Of a DNA stretch of 64,000 nucleotides, positions 9,099 to 18,000 are shown piece after piece; the stretch's first letter is position 1, and each line of letters starts with the position of its first letter. Source of the DNA: Tautonia rosea (lineage in GTDB: Bacteria; Planctomycetota; Planctomycetia; Isosphaerales; Isosphaeraceae); assembly GCF_012958305.1 (NCBI RefSeq), contig NZ_JABBYO010000001.1:248001-312000 (forward strand), given 5' to 3'. A program made the translations under genes and the position numbers. The notes under the pieces are model-generated. The model was not told where the DNA came from. It saw only the letters and a list, made by a program, of their open reading frames with translations, and ran no database searches.

Positions 9099-9356
9099 GT
9101 GGATGGTAAACCTGAGAGCGATCCGGTGAAGCCTCCATCCGTTCCGATCGAGAATCGAGCCGGATTGACCGATCCCGAATTCGGCCCCCTGGCCGCAGAA
9201 CTGGCCGGTCATGCGACGATGACCCGGGCACTTCCCTGGTTTTCGACCCAGACTCCTCCGATCGCTCCAGACGGCATGGTGACCCAGGACGAGTTCAGCT
9301 TCGACATTCTCGTTCCCTTCAGAGAGGGCCTCTACCTCGCTTACGACTCGAACTGA
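9099..9356 (+). CDS. Small hypothetical protein
   Basis: This 85-residue frame opens with GTG 29 bases after the GH57 stop. Its composition is balanced rather than arginine-rich, and the C-terminal 25 residues (with DEFSFDILVPFREGLYL) look like protein strands, so it may be real. No domain is recognised, and it has no signal peptide or membrane helix. No clear ribosome-binding site precedes it. If translated, it probably belongs to the GH57 transcript. A chance frame in non-coding sequence remains possible. Confidence 0.4.
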   Translation: MDGKPESDPVKPPSVPIENRAGLTDPEFGPLAAELAGHATMTRALPWFSTQTPPIAPDGMVTQDEFSFDILVPFREGLYLAYDSN

Positions 9357-9551
9357 CTGGGAATCGTGGCGGCGGTCGCCGTCTGGGATCACCGGCCTTC
9401 GCCGGAGGAACTCCTGAACGCTCGCCTCGCCCGTGGCTGGCGACCGACAGCGACTCCGACGGTTCAAGGGTGTGTGGTCCTCGGGTACGCGAGCGGTCTG
9501 GTCGAACCGGGAGCGCAGGGGTCTCAGACCTGATCGAAATTGTCTTCTGTG

Positions 9552-10481
9552 ATGCGATTCTTCCTCCGCAAACGTCCCGAACCGCCGGTCCCCGACCTCG
9601 ACCCGGGCGCGATTATCCGTCGCGCCCGCCGCTTACGGTTCCGGGTCCGGCCGACTGCCGTGGCACAACTGGCCGGAGCGTATCATAGCGCCCGGCCCGG
9701 TTCCGGGCTGACCTTTGCCGAGCTTCGGGCGTACGAACCCGGTGATGACGTGCGCCATCTCGACTGGAATGTCACGGCGCGCCAGGGGCGTCCGTTCGTC
9801 CGTCGCTACGTCGAGGAACGATCGCTGAGCCTCTGGCTGATCCTCGACATCTCCCAGAGCCTCCGATTCGGCGCCGATGGCCGCTCGAAGTCGGATCGCG
9901 CGGCCCAGGCCGCGGCCTTGCTGGCGGCCTCGGCCATCCAAAACGGTGACCGGGCCGCCTTGACCCTCATGAGCGACCGGATCGAGTCGGAATTGCTTCC
10001 GGGAGGAGGGCCCAGGCATCTCTCGCGATTACTTCGGATGCTCGTCACCGCTCCTTCGACCTCCCGGCGGTCATCCCTGGCCGCGGCGGTCACCCGTCCC
10101 CAGCGATTCGCCCGGCGAGGGCTGGTCGTGGTCCTCAGCGATTTTCTCAGTCCCGAACCGATCGCCCCCTGGCGAGCCCTGGCCAGCCGAGGAGAAGTGG
10201 TCGCCCTCCGCCTGGTCGACCCTCTCGAAGAAGCTCTCCCCAACGCCGGAATCCTTGCCCTGGAAGATGCCGAGACCGGCCGACGACGGCTCGTCGACTC
10301 CGGGTCGGCCCGGCTTCGAGCCTCCTATGCCCGCATGGCCGAGGCCCGGAAACGCTCCTTTCGATCCTGGTGTGATGCCACCGGAGTTGAAGGGGTCGAC
10401 CTCTCCACCAGGGACGATCCGATTGGTCCTTTGCTCGGGATCTTCCGCGGACGATCGCGGCGACGGACGGGTCTCCGATGA
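9552..10481 (+). CDS. DUF58 domain protein
   Basis: The 309-residue protein carries the DUF58 core: a basic N-terminus, then YEPGDDVRHLDWNVTAR near residue 60, FVRRYVEERSL and the vWA-like strand LWLILDISQSLRFG (a DxS metal site) near 95, and further vWA-like strands such as GLVVVLSDFLS. DUF58 proteins are usually encoded beside MoxR AAA ATPases and vWA membrane proteins and are thought to act in complex assembly or envelope stress. Here only the downstream small membrane partner is next to it; no moxR is in the window. The ATG is preferred to an in-frame TTG 12 bases upstream. Its stop overlaps the next start (ATGA). Confidence 0.85.
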   Translation: MRFFLRKRPEPPVPDLDPGAIIRRARRLRFRVRPTAVAQLAGAYHSARPGSGLTFAELRAYEPGDDVRHLDWNVTARQGRPFVRRYVEERSLSLWLILDISQSLRFGADGRSKSDRAAQAAALLAASAIQNGDRAALTLMSDRIESELLPGGGPRHLSRLLRMLVTAPSTSRRSSLAAAVTRPQRFARRGLVVVLSDFLSPEPIAPWRALASRGEVVALRLVDPLEEALPNAGILALEDAETGRRRLVDSGSARLRASYARMAEARKRSFRSWCDATGVEGVDLSTRDDPIGPLLGIFRGRSRRRTGLR

Positions 10482-11035
10482 TCCCGCAAGTCACCCAAAC
10501 TCTGCCCGACGGAGCCAATCCGTTGCGCGGCGAGCCGGTCTTGCCTCCCCGACCGAACCTCGGTCCCGAACCCTGGCCAAACGAGGCCGGAGGGATTGGA
10601 TGGGGCCTCCTTTTCTCGGTACTGGTCCTGCTGCTTGCCCTCGGGCTCTTGGTGTGGACTCGAATGCAAGGAATGGGCCGACGGCGGGCCGACCGCCAGG
10701 TCCTGCAACGTGGTCAGAATCTCCATCTTCCGTCGCCAACCCCCGACGATCCCCGAATCCACCACGCCGAGATGCTCCGAGACGCCCTGATCGCCGCATT
10801 CGGACCGAGCTGGAGGGCGAAGACAACCGAGGAGATCGCGGCCGAGCCGGAACTCCTCAATCGCCTTGGTCCGGAGCGATCGGCGCAGGTCGTCACACTC
10901 CTCTCCGAGGCGGATCGCGCCAAGTTTGCCGGCTCAGCGACCGACCGGCCACTCACCTCCGAAGACGACACTACCAGGCTGGCCGAGCTGATCTCGCTTC
11001 TGAATTCCCCTTCGACCGGGGCTGGGCGAGGTTGA
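10478..11035 (+). CDS. Single-pass membrane protein coupled to DUF58 gene
   Basis: The start codon overlaps the stop of the DUF58 gene by four bases, so translation is probably coupled. The 185-residue protein has a Pro-rich N-terminus, one strong membrane helix (WGLLFSVLVLLLALGLLVW, about residues 42-61) and a basic region followed by an acidic, helical C-terminal domain of about 100 residues. Position and layout resemble the DUF4381-like small proteins seen in MoxR/DUF58 operons, but no conserved motif allows a firm family call. It would anchor a cytoplasmic helical domain to the membrane next to the DUF58 protein. Confidence 0.75.
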   Translation: MIPQVTQTLPDGANPLRGEPVLPPRPNLGPEPWPNEAGGIGWGLLFSVLVLLLALGLLVWTRMQGMGRRRADRQVLQRGQNLHLPSPTPDDPRIHHAEMLRDALIAAFGPSWRAKTTEEIAAEPELLNRLGPERSAQVVTLLSEADRAKFAGSATDRPLTSEDDTTRLAELISLLNSPSTGAGRG

Positions 11036-11405
11036 CATCGGGAAACCGATTCAGGCCGTGCTTCGGCCTCCTCTGAAGCCGGTCCCCCGAGTGGTGGCAA
11101 GACTCCTTGAGCATCCTTTTTCCGATCAGGAACCGGAGACTTCGAGACGATGACCGCAAGCGAGCTAAGATTCTTGCGAACGATCGGTCCCTTTGGGTTT
11201 TTTGGTGGCTGGCTTTGCCCTGCGAGACCAAGGAGAAGCCACCCCCTGTCTCGGTGGCAACCGCCGGGTTGCGACCGGCCGGGATCGGGGGCTAAACTAG
11301 TGAACTGGGGCATCTCGCGTGTCCGACCAAGCAATGACATCCACCTCGCCTGCGCCCACTCCTTGCATTGCGATATCGTGCGGGCGCCCGGAATCAACCC
11401 GAGCC
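11036..11405. other. Gene-free stretch before the Ser/Thr kinase
   Basis: 370 bases. A GGTGGCT/AGCCACC inverted repeat (11204-11210 and 11237-11243, 26-base loop) follows a TTTGGGTTTTTT tract. A promoter candidate is listed separately. A 62-codon frame at 11107-11295 has no ribosome-binding site or recognisable features. In-frame GTG (11319) and ATG (11334) codons upstream of the chosen kinase start would shorten this gap. Confidence 0.5.
11269..11298 (+). promoter_or_regulatory. Weak sigma70-like promoter candidate for the kinase
   Basis: TTGCGA at 11269-11274 and TAAACT at 11293-11298 are separated by 18 bases, each matching four of six consensus positions. It lies 107 bases before the chosen kinase start. 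Pattern match only. Confidence 0.3.
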
Positions 11406-14219
11406 ATGTCGATTGACCCGCGAACGTCTCGATTCTGGAAAGAGACGTTGCGCTATGGACTGCTCGATGAAGCGATACTTCAGTCGTGCTGGGACTCCCT
11501 TGCTCCTGAGAAGCGTGAGGACCCCGACGCGATTGACCGTCGGCTCGCGCGTCAGGCCATCGCGGCGCAGCATCTGACACTCTGGCAGGGCCAGCAAATC
11601 GTCGCCGGCCGGGCCGCCGCCCTGAAAATGGGGAAGTACATCGTTCTCGATGTCATCGGCAAGGGCGGAATGGGACTGGTCTTCCTGGCACGCGATACCA
11701 GGCTTCGCCGCCTGGTGGCCATCAAGATTCTGTCTCGCGAGCGGATGTCGAGCCCCCGCGCGGTGGCCCGCTTCGAGCGAGAGGCCAAGGTCGGTGCCCA
11801 GCTTCAGCACGACAACCTTGTCCGCATCTACGACGAAGGGGAGCACCGCGATCTCCGCTACCTGGTGATGGAATACATCGAGGGGCGCAACGTCTCTCAG
11901 ATTCTCGCCGAGATCGGCCGCTTTTCTCCCGCCCTGGCTGCCTCGATCGCCCGCCAGGTCGCCCTTGGGCTGGAACACGCTCGGCTCAAGGGCCTGATCC
12001 ATCGCGATGTCAATCCTCAGAACATCCTGGTCACTGAGGACGGTACGGCCAAGCTCACCGACCTCGGCCTGGCAATCGACCTGGGAGATCCTGACGATGT
12101 CGTCACCCGGGACGGCGCGACCGTGGGCACGTTCGACTACATCAGTCCTGAACAAGCCCGGCATCCCCGGTCGGTTGACACCCGGAGCGACCTCTATTCG
12201 CTCGGCTGCACGCTCTACCATATGATCTCAGGTTCTGTTCCGTTTCGCGAAGCGAGCTTGCCGCAAAAGCTTTACGCCCACCAATTGCACGAACCCGACC
12301 CCCTCTCGGAAGTCGTTCCCGAGGTCCCTCCGGGCCTTGAGGCGATCGTCCGTCGGCTCATGGCCAAGTCGCCAGATGACCGCTTCCCCACCCCTCTGGC
12401 GGTAGCCGAAGCACTGGCTCCCTACGCCGAGGGAGCGTCCTCGGTGGCCGAACAGCTTGCCGAGGTCCGAGCATCCTCCGAACACCTGCAGGGTGCTCGG
12501 AATGGGCCGGGCGCGATCCCCTTTCCCGAAGCGTCCGATCCGAACGGCTATCGCTTTGGACCCGAAGCCCAGGTCGAAGCCGATCAGGAGGAGACCCCGC
12601 CAACTCGGACCGCTTCAGCCATGAAGCCCGAGATTCGAGGGCCTGGAGAAAGCGGGATCGAGCCGATCCGAGCGCATCACGAGCCCGATCCCGAACCGGA
12701 CGATGCGCCCTACGCCCCTCCGACCACCGAGCCCGAGCCCCTTGCGGCCGATTCTCCGCTGTCGAGCGGCCTTGGACTGCCGATCGACCTGGGGCCTGAG
12801 CCCTCGCTGACTGAGATGGCGTCGTCTCGGAGCCGATCGCGTTCTTCCCTTACTCGATCGACCAGCGATCCCGGTTCGTCCGATAAGGTCAAGCCCGCTC
12901 CCAGCGAACCGCAGACCTCCTCGCGCACCGATCAGCGTCGGAAAATCGCCTTGATTGTTCTGGGAGCGATCGGCGCAGTGGTCACGCTCCTGGTGATCGT
13001 CCTGATGCTGAGCTCCTCGAATTCCGGCACCAACGACGGGAATTCGAAAGGACTGGTTGAGACAACTCCCCCCGAAGACACGACCCCCGCCGTGCCGAAA
13101 TCGACCGTGCCGGCGTTCACGGTCGGGAGTTCCGATGGCCAGAGCTTGATCCCCTGCGCCTCGTTTCTCGATGCTCTGATGATGGCACCCAATAACGGTG
13201 GAATCCTCTATCTGAGCGAAGCCGCCGAGCCCTTCACCATTGCCTCGGGCGATTCTGCTTCGCTTATTCCTCGATCAGGAATCGTGATTCGCCCTTACCC
13301 TGGTACGCGAGCTTCTGTCCAGGTTGTGCTGGATGGCCGAGAGTCCTGGCTGCGCCAGCAGGTGGGTGGGCTTACGCTTGAAGACCTGACCGTGGTCGTC
13401 CGCTACGGAGGCTCGGCTTCGGCAGACACCCCGCGCCCTCCCTTGATCGAGTCGAACGGCGAACTGACACTCCGTCGCTGCACCTTCCTCGTGCAGTCAG
13501 GCTCCACTCTGGGTTCCAGCGTCGTGCAGTCGTTCGGTTCCTCGGTTCGGGTCGACGGTTGCCTCTTCCGAGGGTTCGACCGTCCCCTCGATCTGGTTGT
13601 TTTCGGCGGAGTGCGCCACGAGATCTCGAATAGCATTTTCGTCTGGACCCAGGGCACACCCGGTCGTCCCTCAGGCTGGCCGATCCGGGTTGCCAGCCGG
13701 TTTGCGAATCAGCCTCGTCCCGGCCGGGTGACGATCGATCGCTGTTCGGTCTTTCTTGCCTCAGGATTCATCGAGACCACCACCTTGCTCCCCGAACAGC
13801 CGTTGGAAATTCATGTTCGAGAATCCGGGATCCGCGCTGACCACCTGCTCTGCTGGACGCCAACGACCAAGGGAGACGCCTTCCCATCCGGCCTGAAATG
13901 GACCGGCGAAGGGAACCGTTACGATCTCCAGGGTGCCTCCTGGCTGGTTTCGTCTCCCGATGGGCTCACCACTCCTGACAAGGCTCCGACGAATCTCGAC
14001 TCCTGGACCGAAGCCCTTGGGCCGGAGGGAGCGGATGACTCCGTGCAGATGCTCGTGGAACTTCGAGACCCCTCTGCACTCAAATCGACGTCCGTCGACC
14101 CGTCTCGATTTGCTGCCCAGGCCGGAGGGGAACCGATCGGTGCCGATCCGGCACAGGTCGGCCCTCCCGGACTTCTCCCCGCCTCGCCCGGACTTGAGGG
14201 CCAGACAAACGGACCGTGA
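11406..14219 (+). CDS. Ser/Thr protein kinase with beta-helix-like ectodomain
   Basis: The 937-residue protein has an N-terminal helical segment typical of planctomycete kinases (SRFWKETLRYGLLDE), a kinase domain at about 77-345, a Pro/Ser/acidic linker, one membrane helix (about 514-536) and an extracytoplasmic part of about 400 residues. The kinase has GKGGMG in the glycine loop, Lys107 in VAIK, HRDVNPQN at 199-206 and DLG at 219-221. The catalytic-loop Lys is thus Asn203, and DFG is DLG; Asp201 and Asn206 are kept. The ectodomain has repeated short strands such as GLTLEDLTVVV and LTLRRCTFLV, suggesting a right-handed beta helix, so it may be a sensor; its ligand is unknown. The MSIDPR start is preferred over upstream GTG/ATG codons. 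Confidence 0.9.
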   Translation: MSIDPRTSRFWKETLRYGLLDEAILQSCWDSLAPEKREDPDAIDRRLARQAIAAQHLTLWQGQQIVAGRAAALKMGKYIVLDVIGKGGMGLVFLARDTRLRRLVAIKILSRERMSSPRAVARFEREAKVGAQLQHDNLVRIYDEGEHRDLRYLVMEYIEGRNVSQILAEIGRFSPALAASIARQVALGLEHARLKGLIHRDVNPQNILVTEDGTAKLTDLGLAIDLGDPDDVVTRDGATVGTFDYISPEQARHPRSVDTRSDLYSLGCTLYHMISGSVPFREASLPQKLYAHQLHEPDPLSEVVPEVPPGLEAIVRRLMAKSPDDRFPTPLAVAEALAPYAEGASSVAEQLAEVRASSEHLQGARNGPGAIPFPEASDPNGYRFGPEAQVEADQEETPPTRTASAMKPEIRGPGESGIEPIRAHHEPDPEPDDAPYAPPTTEPEPLAADSPLSSGLGLPIDLGPEPSLTEMASSRSRSRSSLTRSTSDPGSSDKVKPAPSEPQTSSRTDQRRKIALIVLGAIGAVVTLLVIVLMLSSSNSGTNDGNSKGLVETTPPEDTTPAVPKSTVPAFTVGSSDGQSLIPCASFLDALMMAPNNGGILYLSEAAEPFTIASGDSASLIPRSGIVIRPYPGTRASVQVVLDGRESWLRQQVGGLTLEDLTVVVRYGGSASADTPRPPLIESNGELTLRRCTFLVQSGSTLGSSVVQSFGSSVRVDGCLFRGFDRPLDLVVFGGVRHEISNSIFVWTQGTPGRPSGWPIRVASRFANQPRPGRVTIDRCSVFLASGFIETTTLLPEQPLEIHVRESGIRADHLLCWTPTTKGDAFPSGLKWTGEGNRYDLQGASWLVSSPDGLTTPDKAPTNLDSWTEALGPEGADDSVQMLVELRDPSALKSTSVDPSRFAAQAGGEPIGADPAQVGPPGLLPASPGLEGQTNGP

Positions 14220-14240
14220 CGCCGCCCCGTCCCTCACGTC

Positions 14241-15344
14241 TCACGCGGGACAGATGCCCGCGAAATCCCGAAGCGCCGCCTGGGCGACAGGACCAGGACA
14301 GGACCAGACCAGGAAGAACATCGCTTGTCGGACCCAGCGCTGAGCCGGCTCAGAGCGGAGCATGCCCGACCCTCGTCGAGCCGTCAGATAGGCGTGTGTC
14401 GCTCGCAGCACAAAGCGGTTTGCCTCGGTCCGGAGTTCGGCGGGTGAGGGAGCGTCGGCCCGACCTTCGGCTGCGGCGAGCAGAGACTCGGCGAGCGACC
14501 GCCAGGACGCCTCCAGGGCCTCCACCGGCTCCTCAAGATCGTCTCGTGAGGGAGACAGCCCCCTCAAGGCTCGAAGGGCCGCCAGGGCTTGACCAATGGC
14601 CAGCGCCGACGTTTCCAGGCTTCCGGTTCCCCCCCCTTCGCTGGCGACGGCCATCACATCGGGATCAGGTCCAAAGAGAACCTCGGACGGCTCCACCCGA
14701 ACGGCCTCGCAAACCACTTCCGTCGTGCAGGAGGCCTGCAGCGCCGCCAGCGGCATCGGATCCCCGACCGAGAGCCCGTCTCGATCGCTTGGCAAGGCGA
14801 TGAGCACTTGCCGATCATCGTCAAGCACGGCTCCCACGACGAACAGATCAGCCTTCGAGGCGGCCGTGACCCAGGGCATGGCGCCATCAAGCCGATAGCC
14901 GCCTCCCGGAACGGCCTCGGCAACCAGCGCGCGGCGACCTCGGCGACGCGAGGTCGTCAGTTGCGAGGTGCCGATGGTCGGGAACGCCTGGCCCATGGCG
15001 ATGGCACGGAGCCAATCGGCCGCCCCCTCATGCCCTCGATCGGCTGCCGTCACCAGCCGGCGCGTTGCGGCATTGAACTGCGAGAAGATGAACGCGGCGG
15101 TCAGGCTTCCTTCGGCCAGCCCAGCCTCGCGACGCACCATCGTCACGCGGTCCAGCCCATCTCCCCCAAACGCCCGCGGGACCGGCCACCGCGGCACCCC
15201 ACTCTCCTTCAAAGCCGACCATAACGGTTCCGGCCAGTCATCGGAGGCGTCCGTCGGGCCGTCGAGCGCGGCCAGTTTGCCCACAAGGTCGGTCACGGCC
15301 GGGTCATCCAGACGGGCCAGCGGATCGTCGGTAAGGTCGGGCAT
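14241..15344 (-). CDS. Acyl-CoA-dehydrogenase-like flavoprotein
   Basis: The 367-residue protein has the three-part layout of the acyl-CoA dehydrogenase superfamily: an N-terminal helical domain (with PRAFGGDGLDRVTMVRREAGLAEGS near residue 52), a middle beta domain (with TIGTSQLTT and the YRLDGAMPWVTAASKADLFVV stretch, where the flavin and substrate usually bind) and a C-terminal four-helix part from about residue 250. The C-terminal part is about 100 residues, short for the family, and I cannot point to the catalytic Glu, so the substrate and even dehydrogenase activity are uncertain. The ATG at 15344 is preferred to a TTG 33 bases upstream. It converges with the kinase gene, with 21 bases between stops. 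Confidence 0.8.
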   Translation of the reverse strand: MPDLTDDPLARLDDPAVTDLVGKLAALDGPTDASDDWPEPLWSALKESGVPRWPVPRAFGGDGLDRVTMVRREAGLAEGSLTAAFIFSQFNAATRRLVTAADRGHEGAADWLRAIAMGQAFPTIGTSQLTTSRRRGRRALVAEAVPGGGYRLDGAMPWVTAASKADLFVVGAVLDDDRQVLIALPSDRDGLSVGDPMPLAALQASCTTEVVCEAVRVEPSEVLFGPDPDVMAVASEGGGTGSLETSALAIGQALAALRALRGLSPSRDDLEEPVEALEASWRSLAESLLAAAEGRADAPSPAELRTEANRFVLRATHAYLTARRGSGMLRSEPAQRWVRQAMFFLVWSCPGPVAQAALRDFAGICPA

Positions 15345-15519
15345 GGCTCGGCTTGGGTTGAAGTTGGCAACTGTCAATCGTAAAGGAGGCGCTTCAAATG
15401 CCTCTCAGACCGTGAAGACTGGCAGTAGACGATCCTCTCAGTCTTTTTATGATGGTCAAGTGGAAGCTTCTCGACCAGTCACTGTGGAGTCGGAGACTTC
15501 CTGGCAGGATGCAACGCTC

Positions 15520-16158
15520 ATGACGCAATCGTACTGTTATGACTTTCCCCGGCCCGCCGTCACGGTTGATACGGTGGTCTTTGGAGTTGATCGCTCGGCG
15601 CTCCGTGTCCTCATGATCCGTCGGGGGCGGGCACCCTTTGAAGGGCAATGGGCACTCCCCGGGGGATTTCTGGATCTCGACGAGGCGACCGAACCTGCCG
15701 CCCGTCGCGAACTGTTCGAGGAAACCGGAATCGAGGTTCGGCCCTCGCTTCCGTTCCAGCCCCTGGGATTCTACTCGGCTCCCGGACGCGACCCGAGAGG
15801 CCGGACGATCAGCCTGGCGTATGCCACCGTGCTCCCCCCTCCCCTCCCCGAACCCTCAGGCGGAGACGATGCCGCAGAGGCCTCGTGGATCATCGCGGAC
15901 TCTCCGGATCGTCCCCTCGCGTTCGACCATGCCTTGATTCTAGCGGATGCGCTCGACTGGCTCCGCAAAGGAGTCGAGGCCGGGCCGCTCGGGCTCGCCT
16001 TGCTGCCCGACCCCTTCGATCGTGATGACGCTCGATCCATGTTCCATGCCGTCGGCTTGCCCCTTCGCCATTCCGCCCGATGGCTGGGACGCTGCGTCAA
16101 GGAAGACTGGATCGAGCCGGTCGAGGGTGATGCCCAGCGCTATCGTCCCAGGCGTTAG
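15520..16158 (+). CDS. Nudix hydrolase family protein
   Basis: The 212-residue protein starts MTQSYCYDFPRPAVTVD, the N-terminus of ADP-ribose-pyrophosphatase/NrtR-like Nudix proteins. A complete Nudix box spans residues 49-70: Gly49, Glu55, Arg63-Glu64, Glu67-Glu68 and Gly70, so metal binding and hydrolysis are likely. The C-terminal 70 residues resemble the winged-helix region of NrtR-type regulators in position but lack a clear helix-turn-helix, so a regulatory role is only possible. GGCAGGA lies about 12 bases before the ATG. The frame is open for 550 bases upstream, but that part is a shadow of the divergent acyl-CoA-dehydrogenase-like gene. Confidence 0.88.
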   Translation: MTQSYCYDFPRPAVTVDTVVFGVDRSALRVLMIRRGRAPFEGQWALPGGFLDLDEATEPAARRELFEETGIEVRPSLPFQPLGFYSAPGRDPRGRTISLAYATVLPPPLPEPSGGDDAAEASWIIADSPDRPLAFDHALILADALDWLRKGVEAGPLGLALLPDPFDRDDARSMFHAVGLPLRHSARWLGRCVKEDWIEPVEGDAQRYRPRR

Positions 16159-16182
16159 CCCGGCCATGACCCCTCCCCGCGC

Positions 16183-17067
16183 TCAAACCCGATCGTCCCC
16201 CATCGGTGTTCCCTCGGATTCCGAAGGCTCCGACGCCTGGCGGATCCGCTCCAGGGCCGATCGAATCGACCGGTGCGTATTCGCATCGTCCGATCGGTCG
16301 GTCCGCACGTCCCACGCGGCCCGAAGCGAAAGGGCATCGTCCAGGACAGCGCGATATGATCGCACTCGCGACGAAGATCGCCATTGAGCGATCCGAACGC
16401 TCAGGCGCTCGCTAAGCCCCTCGATCGACCACGGTTGTCGTCGCCCCACAAGCACCCGGGCCGCACGATCGAGGAACGATTGCGGCAAGTCACCGAGCGC
16501 CCGCGGTGGCTCAATCGTCAGGCCATCAAAGAGAACGCTGGTGGGTTGATTGAGGACGATTTGAACTGGGGACAATCGCTGACGACTCCCTGCCCCGCGA
16601 GGTGAAGCCAACTCCTGCCCGATCCGAAAATCGGGCAGGCCCGGCAAGGCTTCGGTGAGAAGAACAAGCAACTGGTTCGCCACCTTCGGAACACCAGGTC
16701 GCCGGTTCCTGAGTCGAACGATCCGGTCGATCCACTGGCCCCGATCGTCGTTCGGCCGCCGGGAACCGGCTCGGCTGGAACGTTCGTGAATGCCGAGCAA
16801 GAACAGGTCTCGATCCTCGTACGTCCCGCGAAGCACCCAGACGATGGTCCGCTCAAGGTCCGCAATCTGGGACCAACGGGGAGCCAACCACGGCTGGAAG
16901 GTCGGATCGTCCGCAGCCTCTTCTTCGAGTCCAAGCTCGCGGGCAACCTCCGAGATCCTCCAAACCGCTTTCCGCCTCGCAGCGGATCGGGCCAGGATCA
17001 GCACCGTAACCACTGACACCAAGGTGAGGATCGCAAGCCAAAGATCCAGCCGATCTGTTGTTACCAC
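16183..17067 (-). CDS. Unknown N-terminally anchored membrane protein
   Basis: No family is recognised. With the chosen GTG the 294-residue protein begins VVTTDRLDLW and continues into one membrane helix (LAILTLVSVVTVLILARSAA, about residues 11-30), then a cytoplasmic, Arg-rich domain with several beta strands (ERTIVWVLRGTYEDRDLFLLGIHERSS) and helices. GGGAG sits 7 bases before this GTG, whereas the longest frame starts at a TTG 144 bases upstream with a non-hydrophobic arginine-rich leader. It converges with the Nudix gene (24 bases between stops) and diverges from the next membrane protein. The C-terminal 60 residues are charged and probably flexible. Confidence 0.65.
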   Translation of the reverse strand: MVTTDRLDLWLAILTLVSVVTVLILARSAARRKAVWRISEVARELGLEEEAADDPTFQPWLAPRWSQIADLERTIVWVLRGTYEDRDLFLLGIHERSSRAGSRRPNDDRGQWIDRIVRLRNRRPGVPKVANQLLVLLTEALPGLPDFRIGQELASPRGAGSRQRLSPVQIVLNQPTSVLFDGLTIEPPRALGDLPQSFLDRAARVLVGRRQPWSIEGLSERLSVRIAQWRSSSRVRSYRAVLDDALSLRAAWDVRTDRSDDANTHRSIRSALERIRQASEPSESEGTPMGDDRV

Positions 17068-17286
17068 ACACACGCTCCCGGGTCTTGGGGTGTTCCCCAA
17101 TTGCTCACCGACGATGGTTCTCGATCGATCGATCCATCTGAACCTCGGTCTCGCCGGCTCGAACCCCATGATCCTGCTCGGACCGGCCTCCCGAGCAAGT
17201 TTGACAGGCAAGACCCCGATTTGACAGACTGATCATCCCGTGGGCGAGCCCTTTGCATTCCACAACCAATTTTCAATCCCTCAAAT

Positions 17287-17961
17287 ATGCCGATGCCGTT
17301 ATTCCTGATTGCTGAGCGGGCTGAATTGGGCTGGAGCCCTCGCATCGGCGACCCCTCATTCATGGGTTGGTTGACCGTCGTGGCCTATTTTGCCGCGGCC
17401 ATCGCCTGTGGAGGCGCCGCCAGAGCCGAGCGACGGCTCGACGCTGGCGGTCGCACGGTTCACCCTGTGTTCTGGAAAATCGACCATCTTCGAATCGCTC
17501 CAAAATCGGGAGCGAAGTCGCCAGGACGACGGGCCCTCTTCTGGTGGCTCCTCATGGTCGCCATGCTTGTCCTGGGAATTAATAAACAGCTCGATCTGCA
17601 AAGTCTGTTGACCGCCGTCGGTCGTCGGCTTGCGCTCGAACAAGGGTGGTACAAGGAGCGGCAGGCCGTCCAGCGCACGTTTATCGCCGGTGTGGCAATC
17701 GTCGGAGCGGGAGCAATCGCCTTACTCGCCGTCCTTTTCCGATCGGTCCTCCTGCGAAGACCGCTGGCGGCCATCGGATTGGTGTTTTTGTATGGGTTTG
17801 TGTTGATTCGTGCCGCATCCTTTCACCATGTCGATGCCTTCCTCAAGGACGAATTCCTGGGGATGCGCATGAATTGGCTGCTGGAGTTGGGAGGAATCAC
17901 CTGTGTGCTCGCCTCCGCCCTTCGCGTGATTGCAGAAGCACGCAACTGGATCAAACGGTGA
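17287..17961 (+). CDS. Unknown polytopic membrane protein
   Basis: The 224-residue protein has about five predicted membrane helices (near residues 26-43, 82-98, 135-158, 163-183 and 195-212). The conserved-looking LGINKQLDLQ segment after the second helix also occurs in an uncharacterised family of bacterial inner-membrane proteins; I know no function for it. A histidine pair (SFHHVDAFL) precedes the last helix. It diverges from the minus-strand gene at 16183-17067 and converges with the cytochrome/WD40 gene, leaving 39 bases between stops. A solitary transcript is likely. Confidence 0.75.
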   Translation: MPMPLFLIAERAELGWSPRIGDPSFMGWLTVVAYFAAAIACGGAARAERRLDAGGRTVHPVFWKIDHLRIAPKSGAKSPGRRALFWWLLMVAMLVLGINKQLDLQSLLTAVGRRLALEQGWYKERQAVQRTFIAGVAIVGAGAIALLAVLFRSVLLRRPLAAIGLVFLYGFVLIRAASFHHVDAFLKDEFLGMRMNWLLELGGITCVLASALRVIAEARNWIKR

Positions 17962-18000
17962 AGTGCTGCCGTTCCCTCCGGTTCCGCCTTCGACACCCCT

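Noticed and set aside
11107-11295. 62-codon frame before the kinase
   Set aside because: No ribosome-binding site, no hydrophobic or family pattern, and it overlaps the promoter candidate.
14968-15519. Upstream extension of the Nudix frame
   Set aside because: It lies opposite the acyl-CoA-dehydrogenase-like gene and has shadow-like composition; the Nudix N-terminus is conserved from 15520.
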